Assembly (NCBI GenBank): GCA_004292955.1
Contig: RDXX01000024.1
Coordinates: 1 to 64,000, forward strand
Length of the DNA: 64,000 bases
Reading direction: 5' to 3'
Source: Oscillatoriales cyanobacterium
Lineage (GTDB): Bacteria; Cyanobacteriota; Cyanobacteriia; Cyanobacteriales; Microcoleaceae
Part shown: positions 45,773 to 56,484 of the stretch, piece after piece
How positions within the stretch are numbered: the stretch's first letter is position 1
Layout: every line of letters begins with the position of its first letter
Position numbers and translations under genes: made by a program
The notes under the pieces: generated by a model
Seen by the model: only the letters and a program-made list of their open reading frames with translations
Database searches by the model: none
Told to the model about the DNA's origin: nothing

Positions 45773-46285
45773 ATGTCTAATTCAAAAATGATTGGCAAAG
45801 CGATCGCAGGTGGCATTTGCTTCGGCATCCTCGCCAGCAGCTTCAACGGCGCGCAAGGCCCAGCATCCGCAGCAGCACCAACAATTGCCGAAGCAGCAGC
45901 CCCCGCCGCTAGCAATATCGACAAGCAACTTCTAGGTCAATGGCAAGGTACAATCCCCTCCGGTCAGTCTTTCACCTTCGTCTTTGCCCCAGAAGGCAAA
46001 TTGTTCATGATGGGTAAATGCCCCGACGGAGCCCCCTGCGCCAAAGAAACGAGGTATAAAGTTAATCTCGCTGCAAAACCGATGCACCTGGATGTCAGCC
46101 TCAACAAGACCGAAACCGTTGAGACTGTTTTTGAGTTGACTCCCGAAGGTCAAATGCGCCTTCAGGTGGAAGGCACCAATCCCGGACTGCCAAGACCGAA
46201 TTCCTTAAACGACCAGGCAACCGTGTTTAAAAAGGTCTCCGAGACCACTGCACTGCCTGCTGGCACTCAAGTCATCGGTTATTGA
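45773..46285 (+). CDS. Exported hypothetical protein, 170 residues
   Basis: A signal peptide (residues 1-33, AIAGGICFGILASSFNGAQG, probable cleavage near ASA-A) precedes an Ala-rich linker and a soluble domain with LLGQWQGTIPSGQSFTFVFA, then CPDGAPC, a close Cys pair that could form a disulfide, and KPMHLDVSL. The pattern of strands resembles small lipocalin-like beta-barrel proteins found in cyanobacterial periplasm, but the match is not specific. The gene is monocistronic. Function unknown. Confidence 0.75.
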   Translation: MSNSKMIGKAIAGGICFGILASSFNGAQGPASAAAPTIAEAAAPAASNIDKQLLGQWQGTIPSGQSFTFVFAPEGKLFMMGKCPDGAPCAKETRYKVNLAAKPMHLDVSLNKTETVETVFELTPEGQMRLQVEGTNPGLPRPNSLNDQATVFKKVSETTALPAGTQVIGY

Positions 46286-46803
46286 GGAAAATTCTTCCCC
46301 CGCATTCGGCAGTTAAGTAGTTCTGGGTTTTGAGTTTTGGGTGTTGTTATAGGCAGTTTTCAATTCTATGAAATATAGTAGGGAAACGGCATTGCACATT
46401 GGTGTCAACAACCAGCTCAAACCCAGTCACAGATGGCTGTTTGACCATTAAACTTAGATCCCCCCTTAGCTTGCCCCCTACTCCCCCTTAAGAAGGGGGG
46501 GACAAGAAGTTACTCAAAGTCCCCCTTCTTAAGGGGGATTTAGGGGGATCTAGACTTGGCATAAAACCCATATTTCTCAAGGGTTTCAGCCTTAAGTTGA
46601 CACGCCTTGGGCGAAGCGTAGCGGAGGGAGTGCAGTGTCCCTACCGTAGCATCTGTATTTTTTTTACTAAGCGTGAAAATCACCATCAGTTAAAGAATTT
46701 AAAATTTAAAACTGAAAATTTAAGAGTTTCCCGCTGCCTTCTGTCTTTAACAGGCCCTGCTACAATCCACTTAATCTCCTTTTAACTTTTGCCATAGACT
46801 TCC
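46286..46803. repeat. Gap with long G/C-tract inverted repeat
   Basis: At 46458-46552 CCCCCCTTAG and CCCCCTTAAGAAGGGGG sequences face CCCCCTTCTTAAGGGGG and GGGGGATCTA, forming a large hairpin. It is related to the repeat in cysS. Upstream there is ordinary AT-rich sequence; downstream at about 46605-46645 is GGGCGAAGCGTAGCGGAGGG. The dppDF-type promoter should lie in the last 150 bp. Confidence 0.75.
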
Positions 46804-48825
46804 ATGAGTGAAACCGTCCTAGAAGTTCGCAACCTGCGGGTTGAATTTCAATCTGCGGACGCAGACAATGCGTCCGCAACAGTCAAAGCTGTTGACGGCA
46901 TTTCCTTTGAGGTGAAGCGAGGGCAAACTCTGGGAATTGTCGGAGAGTCGGGTTCGGGAAAATCGGTAACATCCCTCGCTGTTATGGGTTTGCTGTCAAG
47001 TTCGTTAACGAAAATCCAGGGCGAAATATGGTTTTCTCCGACAGCAGATGGCGCTACCAAGCAGCCTGTGAATCTGCTGGAAATGCCGGATAGGGAAAAA
47101 CAAACCTACCGGGGAAGCCAGATTGCGACGATTTTTCAAGAGCCGATGAGTTCGCTAAATCCCGTTTTTACGATCGGCTTTCAACTCACAGAAGCCATTT
47201 GTCTCCACCAAAAGATATCCCAGACAGCAGCGCGGCGCAAAGCTGCTTCGCTATTGCAAGAGGTGAAGCTGCTACCGGGGGACGAGGAACTGCGGCAGCG
47301 CTGTTTGGCTTTGCGGCAAGAAGCAGGTGCCCAGGACGATCGCGATTTCATGCCACAAGTCAACAGCCAAAAACAAGCTATGCTCGATCGCTATCCCCAC
47401 GAACTCTCCGGCGGTCAAATCCAGCGCGTGATGATTGCGATGGCCATTTCTTGCAATCCCACTTTATTAATTGCTGACGAACCGACAACGGCCTTAGACG
47501 TAACCGTGCAAGCAACAATCTTAGCTTTGCTGCGCGAGTTGCGGGACTCTAGAGGCATGGCAATGATTTTTATTACCCACGATTTAGGCGTCATTGCTGA
47601 AATTGCCGATACGGTGGCGGTGATGTACCGAGGTAAAATTGTTGAATGCGGTGCGATCGAGCAAATTTTCAGCAATCCCCAACATCCTTACACAAAAGGT
47701 CTCTTAGCTTGCCGCCCAACTCTCGAACGCCAAATGCGCCGCTTACCGACAGTTTCCGATTTTATGGAAGTCACCACAAATGCTAGCGGCGAATTGGTAA
47801 TTGTCGAGAAAAATGTCGATTTAGACGGCGACAGCAGCGGCGGACTTTCCACTTTTCCCACCGGAAAACCCCCTCGGCTGCCGAATATTTCCGAGCCTTT
47901 GCTAGCTGTTAATAACTTGCGAGTCGGTTTTCCGGTGCAAGGAATGTTTGGCGAAACTAAACGCTTGTTTATGGCGGTAAACGATATTTCTTTTGAGGTT
48001 TACCCGGGCGAAACTTTGGGTTTAGTCGGCGAATCTGGCTGCGGTAAATCAACTTTAGCGAGAGCATTGCTGCAATTAATTCCGATATCCAGCGGCAAAG
48101 TGTTTTTTGAAGGTCAAGAAATTACCCCTCCTACCAAAAGTAGTTCCCGAGGGCAGTGGATGGCTAATTATCGGCTCAAAAAAGAGTACGATCGCCAATT
48201 GCGCCGGCTGCGGCGCGATTTGCAAATTATCTTTCAAGACCCTTATAGTTCTCTCGATCCGCGCCTGAGTGTTGGGGAAGCGGTGATGGAACCGATGGTG
48301 ATTCACAGCTTTGGCAAAAACCCGAAAGAAAAGCGCGATCGCGCCGCTTATTTGTTGGATAGAGTGGGTTTAAATCCCGATTTTATGCGGCGCTACCCCC
48401 ACGAATTTTCCGGGGGACAGCGGCAGCGAATTTGTATTGCTAGAGCTTTGGCTTTGAATCCTAAGTTTATTATTTGCGATGAATCGGTTTCTGCATTGGA
48501 TGTATCGGTGCAGGCGCAAGTTTTAAATTTGCTCAAGGAGTTGCAAACAGAGTTTGGACTGACTTATATTTTTATTTCTCACGATTTGAGCGTGGTCAAG
48601 TTTATGAGCGATCGCGCGATCGTCATGAACAAAGGTAAAATCGAGGAAATTGGCACAGCCGAGCGCATTTACCGCCAACCGCAGCAAGCTTACACGCGGC
48701 AACTGATAGCTGCTATTCCGGCGGGGAATTTGGAGCGCATTCGGCAACAGCAATTAGGTCGCCAATCTGCTTTGTCTGCTGCGAATGCGCCCCTATCGCC
48801 TGGGGATGAATCGCAACAAATGTGA
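46804..48825 (+). CDS. ABC transporter ATP-binding protein, fused DppD-DppF type
   Basis: Two complete oligo/dipeptide ATPases are joined in 673 residues. Half 1: Walker A GESGSGKS near residue 46, FQEPMSSLNPVFTIG, signature LSGGQIQRV near 202, Walker B LIADEPTTALD. Half 2: GESGCGKSTLARA near 405, FQDPYSSLDPRLSVGEA, FSGGQRQRI near 540, FIICDESVSALD, where Ser replaces the usual Pro. Before the first signature there is an insert of about 40 residues (LLPGDEELRQRCLALRQEAG). No permease or binding-protein gene is adjacent, so it must serve dispersed partners. Fused forms of this kind (YliA/GsiA-like) are common in cyanobacteria. Confidence 0.94.
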   Translation: MSETVLEVRNLRVEFQSADADNASATVKAVDGISFEVKRGQTLGIVGESGSGKSVTSLAVMGLLSSSLTKIQGEIWFSPTADGATKQPVNLLEMPDREKQTYRGSQIATIFQEPMSSLNPVFTIGFQLTEAICLHQKISQTAARRKAASLLQEVKLLPGDEELRQRCLALRQEAGAQDDRDFMPQVNSQKQAMLDRYPHELSGGQIQRVMIAMAISCNPTLLIADEPTTALDVTVQATILALLRELRDSRGMAMIFITHDLGVIAEIADTVAVMYRGKIVECGAIEQIFSNPQHPYTKGLLACRPTLERQMRRLPTVSDFMEVTTNASGELVIVEKNVDLDGDSSGGLSTFPTGKPPRLPNISEPLLAVNNLRVGFPVQGMFGETKRLFMAVNDISFEVYPGETLGLVGESGCGKSTLARALLQLIPISSGKVFFEGQEITPPTKSSSRGQWMANYRLKKEYDRQLRRLRRDLQIIFQDPYSSLDPRLSVGEAVMEPMVIHSFGKNPKEKRDRAAYLLDRVGLNPDFMRRYPHEFSGGQRQRICIARALALNPKFIICDESVSALDVSVQAQVLNLLKELQTEFGLTYIFISHDLSVVKFMSDRAIVMNKGKIEEIGTAERIYRQPQQAYTRQLIAAIPAGNLERIRQQQLGRQSALSAANAPLSPGDESQQM

Positions 48826-49744
48826 TATTATCTAGTCCTTAAAATTAACCCCGAGCCTTTAGCAGCATCGGACTAAATGCCTCATCCAACCAATTTGATT
48901 GTGGTGGTTTGATGGGATACAATTCTAACCAAATCCCAGAATTAAGCCTACACATGGATTGTACCAAGGTTTGTAGTGCGGACTTCAGTCCGCTTTATAC
49001 TGCGGACTGAAGTCCGCACTACAAACCGTTTTTGTGATGGTAATCAACCGGACACGATATTAATACCAGATTGATAATTGTAGCAAGAGTTTTGTGAACT
49101 TGTATTAATACAGTTAAAAAAATCAAAATCCAAATTAAACACTTAACACTGGATTCTGCCTTCGGTATGGAGAATGTCCGGTTATAGCAATTTGCAACAC
49201 TCGCGAAGTACAACGGATCCATTCCCAATTCCCAATTACCCGGGAACATAGGAGTTTAACTAACAACTCCTACCAACATCTTTTTATTTTTTTTTCATAA
49301 ATCAACAGTCGATCTTCATTTTAACTTCACAATTAATAGGTAGTATGAAATTTGGTTGAATTTGACGGAGAGTGCGGGTTTTTCAACCAGCAGTCAGAGA
49401 GTTCCCCGCAGTATTTTAGTACATCAAACCGGGTCATAACTTACGCAAAAAGTGGTTTGACAAGATACTCTTACGCGGTAATGTGCTTCAGGCGCACTCT
49501 AGATAATTAAATTTTGCGTGCTGGACTAGCTAGATTAGGCCAAATGTCCAATGACCAACAGCAATATCTAGTCCATTATTAAAGATAAACCCTTTATGCC
49601 CTTACAAAAAATGATAAAAGCCGCACCGCAGCTAAAAAAATATTACTCGCTAATTCCGTAAATACACTTAATTTTATGGTTGTGTTGCATAAAATAAGGA
49701 AAAAATGCCAATGCTTGATTTCGCCAGCTAGAAAAAATTTACCC
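48826..49744. other. 1.1-kb gap upstream of the histidine kinase
   Basis: A perfect 26-bp inverted repeat (48968-48993 and 49002-49027, GGTTTGTAGTGCGGACTTCA plus GTCCGC) lies near the dppDF-type 3' end. At about 49215-49240 is a short AATTCCC heptamer block. The rest, 49250-49740, is AT-rich without a gene or clear RNA. Confidence 0.6.
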
Positions 49745-49882
49745 GAAAGAATTGGTTGAAAGCCCCAAGCCTGCTCGGGAGAAATTAAAATCAGACTATT
49801 CATTACTCCAATCCTCGGACTTAAGGGTAGAGGTAGCTCTCAAATAGTCAACTGTCAACTGTCAACTGTCAACTGTCAACTG
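49745..49882 (+). repeat. Composite element, copy C
   Basis: GAAAGAATTGGTTGAAAGCC, GAGAAATTAAAATCAGACTA plus TTCATTACTCCAATCC, CTTAAGGGTAGAGGTAGCTC, then five TGTCAAC units. It ends about 72 bp before the histidine kinase start and has the same order as copies A and D. Confidence 0.88.
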
Positions 49883-49954
49883 TTGAAAGTATTTTAACAT
49901 CTTTAGAGTTGTTTTTAAGTCTTAACTCATCAAAAATTAAACTTATTCAAAAAA

Positions 49955-52900
49955 ATGAAAGATCTAGTTCATATAGAAGAATCACAAAACACTAAATTGT
50001 TTAAATTCCTGCAACTATTATTGATAAAATTAACGGCAGCAGTCACCAGCAGACAGAAGGCAGAATGCAGTATGCAGTATGAACAAACAATCAGCCTCGC
50101 GACGATCGCCTCAGGCAGTGTATTCTCAGTTGCGAGTGTGGTACTGCTTGTATTAAACGGGTTGCTGGTAACAGGCGGAGGCGATGGTTTGTGCAAGAGC
50201 CAACTCGCCCTGGGATGTTTGGCTGTAGCCAATATTGTCATGTTGGTGGTGTCCGCGCGATCGCACGCCTCTGCTGTCTGGGCCTACAACGATCGCCAAG
50301 AGAGCAAGTTCAACCAGGGCGATCGATTTTTTAGCCTGTCGCCAGATATGCTCTGCGTAGTTGCTTTTGACGGTTATATTAAGCACATCAACCCAGCAGC
50401 CGAAAAAATCCTCGGCTATTCCCCAGCCGAAATGGTGGGCAAACTCTTCATTGAATTCGTCCATCCAGGCGATCGCGAAACTACTCTAAAACAAGCTGAA
50501 AGGATTGCTGCGGGGAATAATATCGTTGGGTTTGAAAACCGCTGGCTGTGTCGCGAGGGGTCTTACAAGTGGATAGCCTGGACTGCTAGCCCTTTCTGCG
50601 AAGAAGAATTGATCTATGCTGTCGCCCGCGACGTTACCGATCGCAAACTCGCCCAAGAGTCGCTCCAGCACAGCAATTCAATCTTGCGTTCCGTGATTGA
50701 AAGCACGCCGGATGTCATTTTTGTCAAGGATATTCAAGGCCGCTACGCGATCGGAAATTCTGCCCTAGCTAATTTTTTTGAAAAACCTATTGAGGCAATT
50801 ATAGGCAAAGACGATACAGAATTATTTCCCGCTGAAATAGCCAAAAGAATGATAGATTCAGACATCGAAATTCTAGCATCAAGAATACATTTCAATCAGG
50901 AAAAAAATCTCCATATAAATGGACAAATGCAAACATTTCTGACAGCAAAATGCCCTTGGTACGACTCGGAAGGAAATGCGATCGGCATCATTGGTATATC
51001 ACGCGACATCAGCGATCGGAAAGCAATAGAAGCAGCACTACAAGAAAGTAACATCCTCTTTGAAAACGTCATCGAAAGTACAGGCGACAGCATTTTTGTC
51101 AAAGATATTCAGGGCCGCTACCTATTGGTCAATTCTACGGTTGCGGGCATGATTGGCAAGCCAAAATCAGAAATTTTTGGCAAAAATGATGCCGAATTAT
51201 TTCCGCTGGAGATTGCGAATATGCTGGCGGAAAATGACCGCCGGATCTGGCAATCTGGGATTGAGGAAAGCATCGAAGAATTAGTAAAAGATAGTGAGGG
51301 CAACATCCTGACATTTCTTTCTACCAAAAGCCCTTTGCGCGATCGCTCTGGAAACATCACGGGCGTGGTGGGAGTTGCTCGCGATATTAGCGATCGCAAA
51401 CAGGTAGAAGCCGCCCTGCGGCGCAGCGAAGAGCGGTTGCAGCTAGCTCTTTGGGGTTCCGACAGCGGAATGTGGGATTGGAATATAGTTACTGACGAAA
51501 TGTATTGCAACCACGAGTACAGTGCTTTGTTGGGCTACGAACCAGACGAACTACAAGCAAATGCGATCGGTTTGTCACAGCTAGTTTATCCCGACGATTT
51601 ACTGGTATTGAACCAGAAATTAAATGCCTATTTGGAAAATCCAGAAAATGGCTATGCTGTTGAGCATAGAATGTTAGCTAAATCCGGCGAATTTAAATGG
51701 ATTTTGGCGCGGGGGAAAGTCGTAGAAAGAGATGAAAATAATGCTCCGGTGAGAATGATTGGCACTATTTCTGATATTGGCGATCGCAAACAAGCCGAAA
51801 AAGCTCTCCAAGAAAGCGAGCAAAAATATCGGTGTTTAACTGAAGCCACCTCCCAAATTATTTGGGATACTACCGCCGCAGGCGAAGTTGTCGCCGAACA
51901 AACAGGATGGAGTGCATTTACGGGAGCGACTTACGACGAAATTAAAGGATGGGGGTGGCTCAATAACATCCATCCCGACGACAGAGAATATACTGCCAGG
52001 ATGTGGTCTGAGGCACTTGCCGATCGCACCTTATTCGCAATAGAACACCGCTTGCTGCGGCACGACGGCGAGTACAGGTATATGACCGTGCGCGGTATAC
52101 CCGTATTGAATGCAGATGGCAGCGTTCGCGAGTGGGTTGGCATCCACTCCGACATTACCCCAGCCCGCCGCGCCGAGGCAGAAATGTGGCAGCAAAAAGA
52201 ATTTCTGAGCAGCATCTACGACAGTGTGAACTACAGTATTTTCGTACTAGATGTCGGCGCAGACGAAGAATTTCGCTACGCCGGCTGGAATCGAGCAGCA
52301 GAGTTACTCAGTAACATCAGCAAGGAGGAAGGATGCGGCAAAACTCCAGAAGAACTTTTCCCAGCATCTACGGCAGCGTTTTTCCGGCAGAAATTAAGAG
52401 AATGCCTGCTAAAAAATAGCTCTCTTTCTTACGAAGAATCTGTTAGTCTTGAGACTCAAGAAGTCTGCTTTATCACAACTCTGACTCCGCTGCGAGACGA
52501 ATTTGGGAAAATTTGTCGCATTGTGGGAAGTGCTACCGACATTACAAAACGCAAACAAGCCGAAGCACAATTGCGCGAACAAGAAGAATTTTTAAACAGC
52601 ATCTATAACGGATCGAATCAAGTTATTTTCGTGGTAGATGTCGCCGCCGGAGAGTTCCGCTATGCAGGCTGGAATGCAGCTACAGAAGCATCTACAGGCA
52701 TTTTGAGTGCTGATGTCAAAGGCAAAACTCCCGAAGAAGTGTTTCCCCCAGCAGTAGCAGCAAATTTTCGGCAAAGATACCTCGATTGTTTGGCCGCAGA
52801 CAGCTCGATTTCTTACGAAAATAGCGCCGAATTGGCAGGTGTAGAAAATTGGTTTATCGTAACTATGACGCCCCTGCACGATACCTCTGGCAGCATCTAC

Positions 52901-55900
52901 CGAATTATTGGTAATTCCACCGACATTACGGCTCGAAAACTTGCAGAAGCAGCGCTGCAAGCTAGTCAGCACTTTGTTGAGCGCATTGCCAATACCAGTC
53001 CGAATATTCTCTATGTTTACGACGAAATCGAGCAGCGAAATGTGTATGCCAACCGCGAAATCACCGACCTCCTGGGCTATACAGTGGCAGAAGTTCAAGA
53101 AATGGGCAGCAATCTGTTGCCGACAATTATCCACCCTGAAGATTTAGCTAAATTTCCCACATATATCCAGCAAATAGAAAATGCTCCCGACGGCGAGGTG
53201 GTTGAGTACGAATATCGGGTGCTCGACAGACAAAATAGTTGGCGCTGGTTAGTCAGTCGCGATATTGTATTTAGCAGAACAGAGTCGGGCAAAATCCAGC
53301 AGCGTCTCGGTGTTGCTGCCGACGTTACAGATCGCAAATTCGCAGAACAAGCTTTAGCAGAACAATTGAAACTTTCTTCATTCACAGCAGATGTGGGAAT
53401 TGCTCTGACTGAAAACCGCACTTTACCTGCAACTTTGCAAAAATGTACCGATGCAGTTGTGCGCCATCTGGATGCTGCGTTTGCTCGGATTTGGACGCTC
53501 AATGAAGAGGGAAATGTCTTGGAATTGCAAGCAAGTGCGGGGATTTATACTCACATTGACGGCGCTCACAGCCGCATTGCGGTCGGCGAGTTCAAGATTG
53601 GTTTAATCGCCCGGGATCGACAACCTCACCTCACTAATTCTGTGCAAGAAGATGCCCGAGTCAGCGACAAAGAATGGGCGAAACGAGAAGGAATGGTGGC
53701 TTTTGCTGGATATCCGTTGATTGTTGACAATCAGTTGGTGGGAGTAATCGCCATGTTTGCTCGCCAGGAGTTGACGGAATCTACACTGATTTCTTTTGCG
53801 TCAATTGCCGATTCGATCGCCCTGGGAATCAAGCGCAAACAAACAGAACTTGCTCTCGCCGCCCAAAAGCAAACTTTGAGGGGAATTATTGACAATGCTC
53901 CCATCTGGGTGTGGATGGCAAATGCTAGCGGGCGGATGTTATTAGCCAACAAAACTTTCTGCGAAGATGTAGCTATTCCCGAAGAGAAGTTCTTAGCAGC
54001 CTCTCACTATTCCGAAGTTTTTGGATTAGAAGCATCTGCTAACTGCATGGTATCAGATGCACAAGCCTGGAGCCAAGATCCTCCCTGTTATTCTGAAGAA
54101 TTGCTCCAGTTGGTTGACGGTGAATACCACCAGTTGGAGATAATTAAAACTCAGGTCAAAGATGATTGCGGTAATGCGATCGGCTTGATCGGTTTGGGTT
54201 TGGACGTAACGAAACAAAAAGAAGCTCAAAGACAGTTGCAAGAGTCGGAAGCGAGATTCCGCAAATTAGCAGAGCAGGAAGCGCTGCTTAACCAACTAGC
54301 TAGCAACATCCGCAAATCTCTCGATTTAGACACTATTTTGGCCACAACTGTGCAGCAAATACGTGAATTGCTGCTGCTCGAACGGTGCATATTTATCTGG
54401 TATATAACCAACGAAACATCAGCATTTTGGAATGTAGAATACGAGGCAAAAAATGATGAACTACCTTCCTTGCTGGGTGTATTTCCGGCTAACTTGACTG
54501 GTTCTAAAGCCGAGCGAATTGCCAATATTGAAATAATTCGGGTGGATGATTTTAAAAATGTTACCGATCCAGTAGAGCGGAATTTTTTCATGTGTATAGG
54601 ATTACAGTCTATGCTGGACATTCCCATTCAGACATCTTCAGGTAAAATAGGGGTAATTTGCTGTAGCGCTTCTAGCAGCATCCGGTGTTGGAGCGATGAG
54701 GAAGTGGAACTGTTAGTGGCTGTGGGCAATCAATTGGCGATCGCCATTAATCAAGCCGAACTTTACGAAACATCTCGCCTCGTCGCCGCCGAAGCTTCAT
54801 CAGCAGCCATGAAGCAAAAATTGCTCAACCAGTTAGGCAGTCAAATCCGCGCTTCTCTCGATTTAGATACTATATTAGCAACAACTGTGCACCAAATTCG
54901 CGACTTGCTGCAACTCGATCGCTGCTTGTTTATTTGGTATGTATCCGATGTCGAGATACCCGCTTGGGATGTCGTCCACGAAGCTAAAAATGATGACTTG
55001 GTCTCGCTTGTGGGTTATTATCCTGCTAACCTAACGGGGACTCTGGTACAAAAAATAGCCAAATCGGAAATCTGCCAGATAGATGATGTTTCAATTTGGA
55101 GCGATCCCATAGAAAGAGAGTTCTTTTTGCAGCTGGGTTACAAATCTATGTTGGATTTGCCAGTCAATAGTGCAGGGGGTTTAATTGGTGTTGTAGACTG
55201 CGTGGCTTGTCGCGAGATGCGGAGGTGGACACAAGACGAAGTGGATTTGCTATCGGCAATTGGCGATCAATTGTCGATCGCCATCAGCCAATCCGAACTC
55301 TACACCCAAAGCGTCGATTCAGCCCGAATGGCGCGAGAACAAACTGCCCAACTAGAAGCAACTCTGTGCGAACTTAAGCTTGCTCAAACCCAGCTCGTGC
55401 AAGCAGAAAAAATGTCGAGTCTCGGTCAGATGGTAGCAGGAATTGCCCACGAAATCAATAACCCAGTCAGCTTTATTTTTGGCAATCTTACCTACACAGA
55501 AGAATACACCACAAACCTGATGAAACTGCTGCAAATGTATCGAGATGAATACCCGGAACCGACCGCAGCTATTCAGGAGGAAGTAGAGGCATTAGAGCTA
55601 GATTTCTTGTTAGACGACTTGCCAAAAATGCTGTCTTCGATGCAGGTGGGAGCAACTCGCATCCGAGATATCGTGCGGAGTTTGCGAAATTTCTCTCGCC
55701 TTGATGAATCTGAAATGAAAAAAGTTAACATTCACGAAGGCATCGACAGCACGTTGATGATTTTAGAACACCGTCTGAAAGTTCAGCCCGTTAGCGCAGC
55801 GGGTACGGAGTACCATCGCCCAGCAATTCAAGTCGTTAAAGAATACGGACAATTGCCGCTGGTAGAGTGTTACGCCGGACAATTGAATCAGGTGTTTATG

Positions 55901-56221
55901 AATATTATAGCGAATGCAATTGACGCTTTACAAGAACCGCTTCCAAATTCAGCAATTATCCGCATTTCTACAGAGGTAGAAGGTAATTTTGCTGCGATTA
56001 GAATTGCTGATAACGGTGCAGGTATCACCGATCAAGTCAAGCAGCGGATATTTGATCCGTTCTATACTACAAAACCGATCGGTTCGGGGACGGGAATGGG
56101 TTTGGCGATTTCTCATTCTATTATTGTCGAAAAACACAAAGGTGAAATCAAGTGTTTCTCTGTGGTGGGGAAAGGCACTGAATTTACGATCAAGATTCCG
56201 ATTCAAAGAAGAGAAAATTAA
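49955..56221 (+). CDS. Giant multi-PAS/GAF sensor histidine kinase
   Basis: Two membrane segments (about residues 47-68 and 83-103) precede nine PAS domains and three GAF domains: PAS1-8 from about 125 to 1145, GAF1 about 1150-1310, PAS9 about 1310-1430, then tandem GAF2-GAF3 about 1440-1800. A coiled helix leads to HisKA with MVAGIAHEINNP; the phosphorylated His is residue 1832. The ATPase has NIIANAIDAL, DNGAGI and FDPFYTTKPIGSGTGMGL. No receiver domain or response-regulator gene is next to it. PAS2-3, PAS6-7 and GAF2-3 look like internal duplications. The ATG at 49955 has no SD; ATG at 50072 (MQYEQ) is an alternative. Codons between them include heptamer-like AAGGCAG-AATGCAG-TATGCAG units. 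Confidence 0.93.
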   Translation: MKDLVHIEESQNTKLFKFLQLLLIKLTAAVTSRQKAECSMQYEQTISLATIASGSVFSVASVVLLVLNGLLVTGGGDGLCKSQLALGCLAVANIVMLVVSARSHASAVWAYNDRQESKFNQGDRFFSLSPDMLCVVAFDGYIKHINPAAEKILGYSPAEMVGKLFIEFVHPGDRETTLKQAERIAAGNNIVGFENRWLCREGSYKWIAWTASPFCEEELIYAVARDVTDRKLAQESLQHSNSILRSVIESTPDVIFVKDIQGRYAIGNSALANFFEKPIEAIIGKDDTELFPAEIAKRMIDSDIEILASRIHFNQEKNLHINGQMQTFLTAKCPWYDSEGNAIGIIGISRDISDRKAIEAALQESNILFENVIESTGDSIFVKDIQGRYLLVNSTVAGMIGKPKSEIFGKNDAELFPLEIANMLAENDRRIWQSGIEESIEELVKDSEGNILTFLSTKSPLRDRSGNITGVVGVARDISDRKQVEAALRRSEERLQLALWGSDSGMWDWNIVTDEMYCNHEYSALLGYEPDELQANAIGLSQLVYPDDLLVLNQKLNAYLENPENGYAVEHRMLAKSGEFKWILARGKVVERDENNAPVRMIGTISDIGDRKQAEKALQESEQKYRCLTEATSQIIWDTTAAGEVVAEQTGWSAFTGATYDEIKGWGWLNNIHPDDREYTARMWSEALADRTLFAIEHRLLRHDGEYRYMTVRGIPVLNADGSVREWVGIHSDITPARRAEAEMWQQKEFLSSIYDSVNYSIFVLDVGADEEFRYAGWNRAAELLSNISKEEGCGKTPEELFPASTAAFFRQKLRECLLKNSSLSYEESVSLETQEVCFITTLTPLRDEFGKICRIVGSATDITKRKQAEAQLREQEEFLNSIYNGSNQVIFVVDVAAGEFRYAGWNAATEASTGILSADVKGKTPEEVFPPAVAANFRQRYLDCLAADSSISYENSAELAGVENWFIVTMTPLHDTSGSIYRIIGNSTDITARKLAEAALQASQHFVERIANTSPNILYVYDEIEQRNVYANREITDLLGYTVAEVQEMGSNLLPTIIHPEDLAKFPTYIQQIENAPDGEVVEYEYRVLDRQNSWRWLVSRDIVFSRTESGKIQQRLGVAADVTDRKFAEQALAEQLKLSSFTADVGIALTENRTLPATLQKCTDAVVRHLDAAFARIWTLNEEGNVLELQASAGIYTHIDGAHSRIAVGEFKIGLIARDRQPHLTNSVQEDARVSDKEWAKREGMVAFAGYPLIVDNQLVGVIAMFARQELTESTLISFASIADSIALGIKRKQTELALAAQKQTLRGIIDNAPIWVWMANASGRMLLANKTFCEDVAIPEEKFLAASHYSEVFGLEASANCMVSDAQAWSQDPPCYSEELLQLVDGEYHQLEIIKTQVKDDCGNAIGLIGLGLDVTKQKEAQRQLQESEARFRKLAEQEALLNQLASNIRKSLDLDTILATTVQQIRELLLLERCIFIWYITNETSAFWNVEYEAKNDELPSLLGVFPANLTGSKAERIANIEIIRVDDFKNVTDPVERNFFMCIGLQSMLDIPIQTSSGKIGVICCSASSSIRCWSDEEVELLVAVGNQLAIAINQAELYETSRLVAAEASSAAMKQKLLNQLGSQIRASLDLDTILATTVHQIRDLLQLDRCLFIWYVSDVEIPAWDVVHEAKNDDLVSLVGYYPANLTGTLVQKIAKSEICQIDDVSIWSDPIEREFFLQLGYKSMLDLPVNSAGGLIGVVDCVACREMRRWTQDEVDLLSAIGDQLSIAISQSELYTQSVDSARMAREQTAQLEATLCELKLAQTQLVQAEKMSSLGQMVAGIAHEINNPVSFIFGNLTYTEEYTTNLMKLLQMYRDEYPEPTAAIQEEVEALELDFLLDDLPKMLSSMQVGATRIRDIVRSLRNFSRLDESEMKKVNIHEGIDSTLMILEHRLKVQPVSAAGTEYHRPAIQVVKEYGQLPLVECYAGQLNQVFMNIIANAIDALQEPLPNSAIIRISTEVEGNFAAIRIADNGAGITDQVKQRIFDPFYTTKPIGSGTGMGLAISHSIIVEKHKGEIKCFSVVGKGTEFTIKIPIQRREN

Positions 56222-56245
56222 ATAGGTTCTATAGGGTTAACTCTT

Positions 56246-56444
56246 AGGTACGTAGTTGCGCTTCAGCGCTCTTTCGGGTGCATCTGGCGCAAGGCGAATA
56301 TATCCGTATGGGCTATAGCATGACCTCGGTGAATATGAGATGATAACTAATAACTTATATGCGATCATGCTTCGCCCTCTTCCTTGCGCCAGATGCACCC
56401 GCTCTTTCATATGTATAAAAGCGCTGAAGCGCAACAACGTACCT
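56246..56444. repeat. Nested palindromic repeat with element MP1 at its centre
   Basis: Outer arms (56246-56270 and 56420-56444) are the TACGTAGTTGCGCTTCAGCG module with one mismatch. Inside, at 56277-56399, is a 123-bp element with GGTGCATCTGG ends and an inner pair (GGGCTATAGCATGACC against ATCATGCTTCGCCC) around an ATGAGATGATAACTAATAAC core. The same element, inverted, occurs at 58094-58213. Confidence 0.85.
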
Positions 56445-56484
56445 TTATACAGTTGCGTAAATTCAGTTAATATGATATGAACAA

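Noticed and set aside
48968-49027. Replication origin
   Set aside because: No DnaA-box cluster, dnaA or dnaN gene; the palindrome belongs to a dispersed repeat family.
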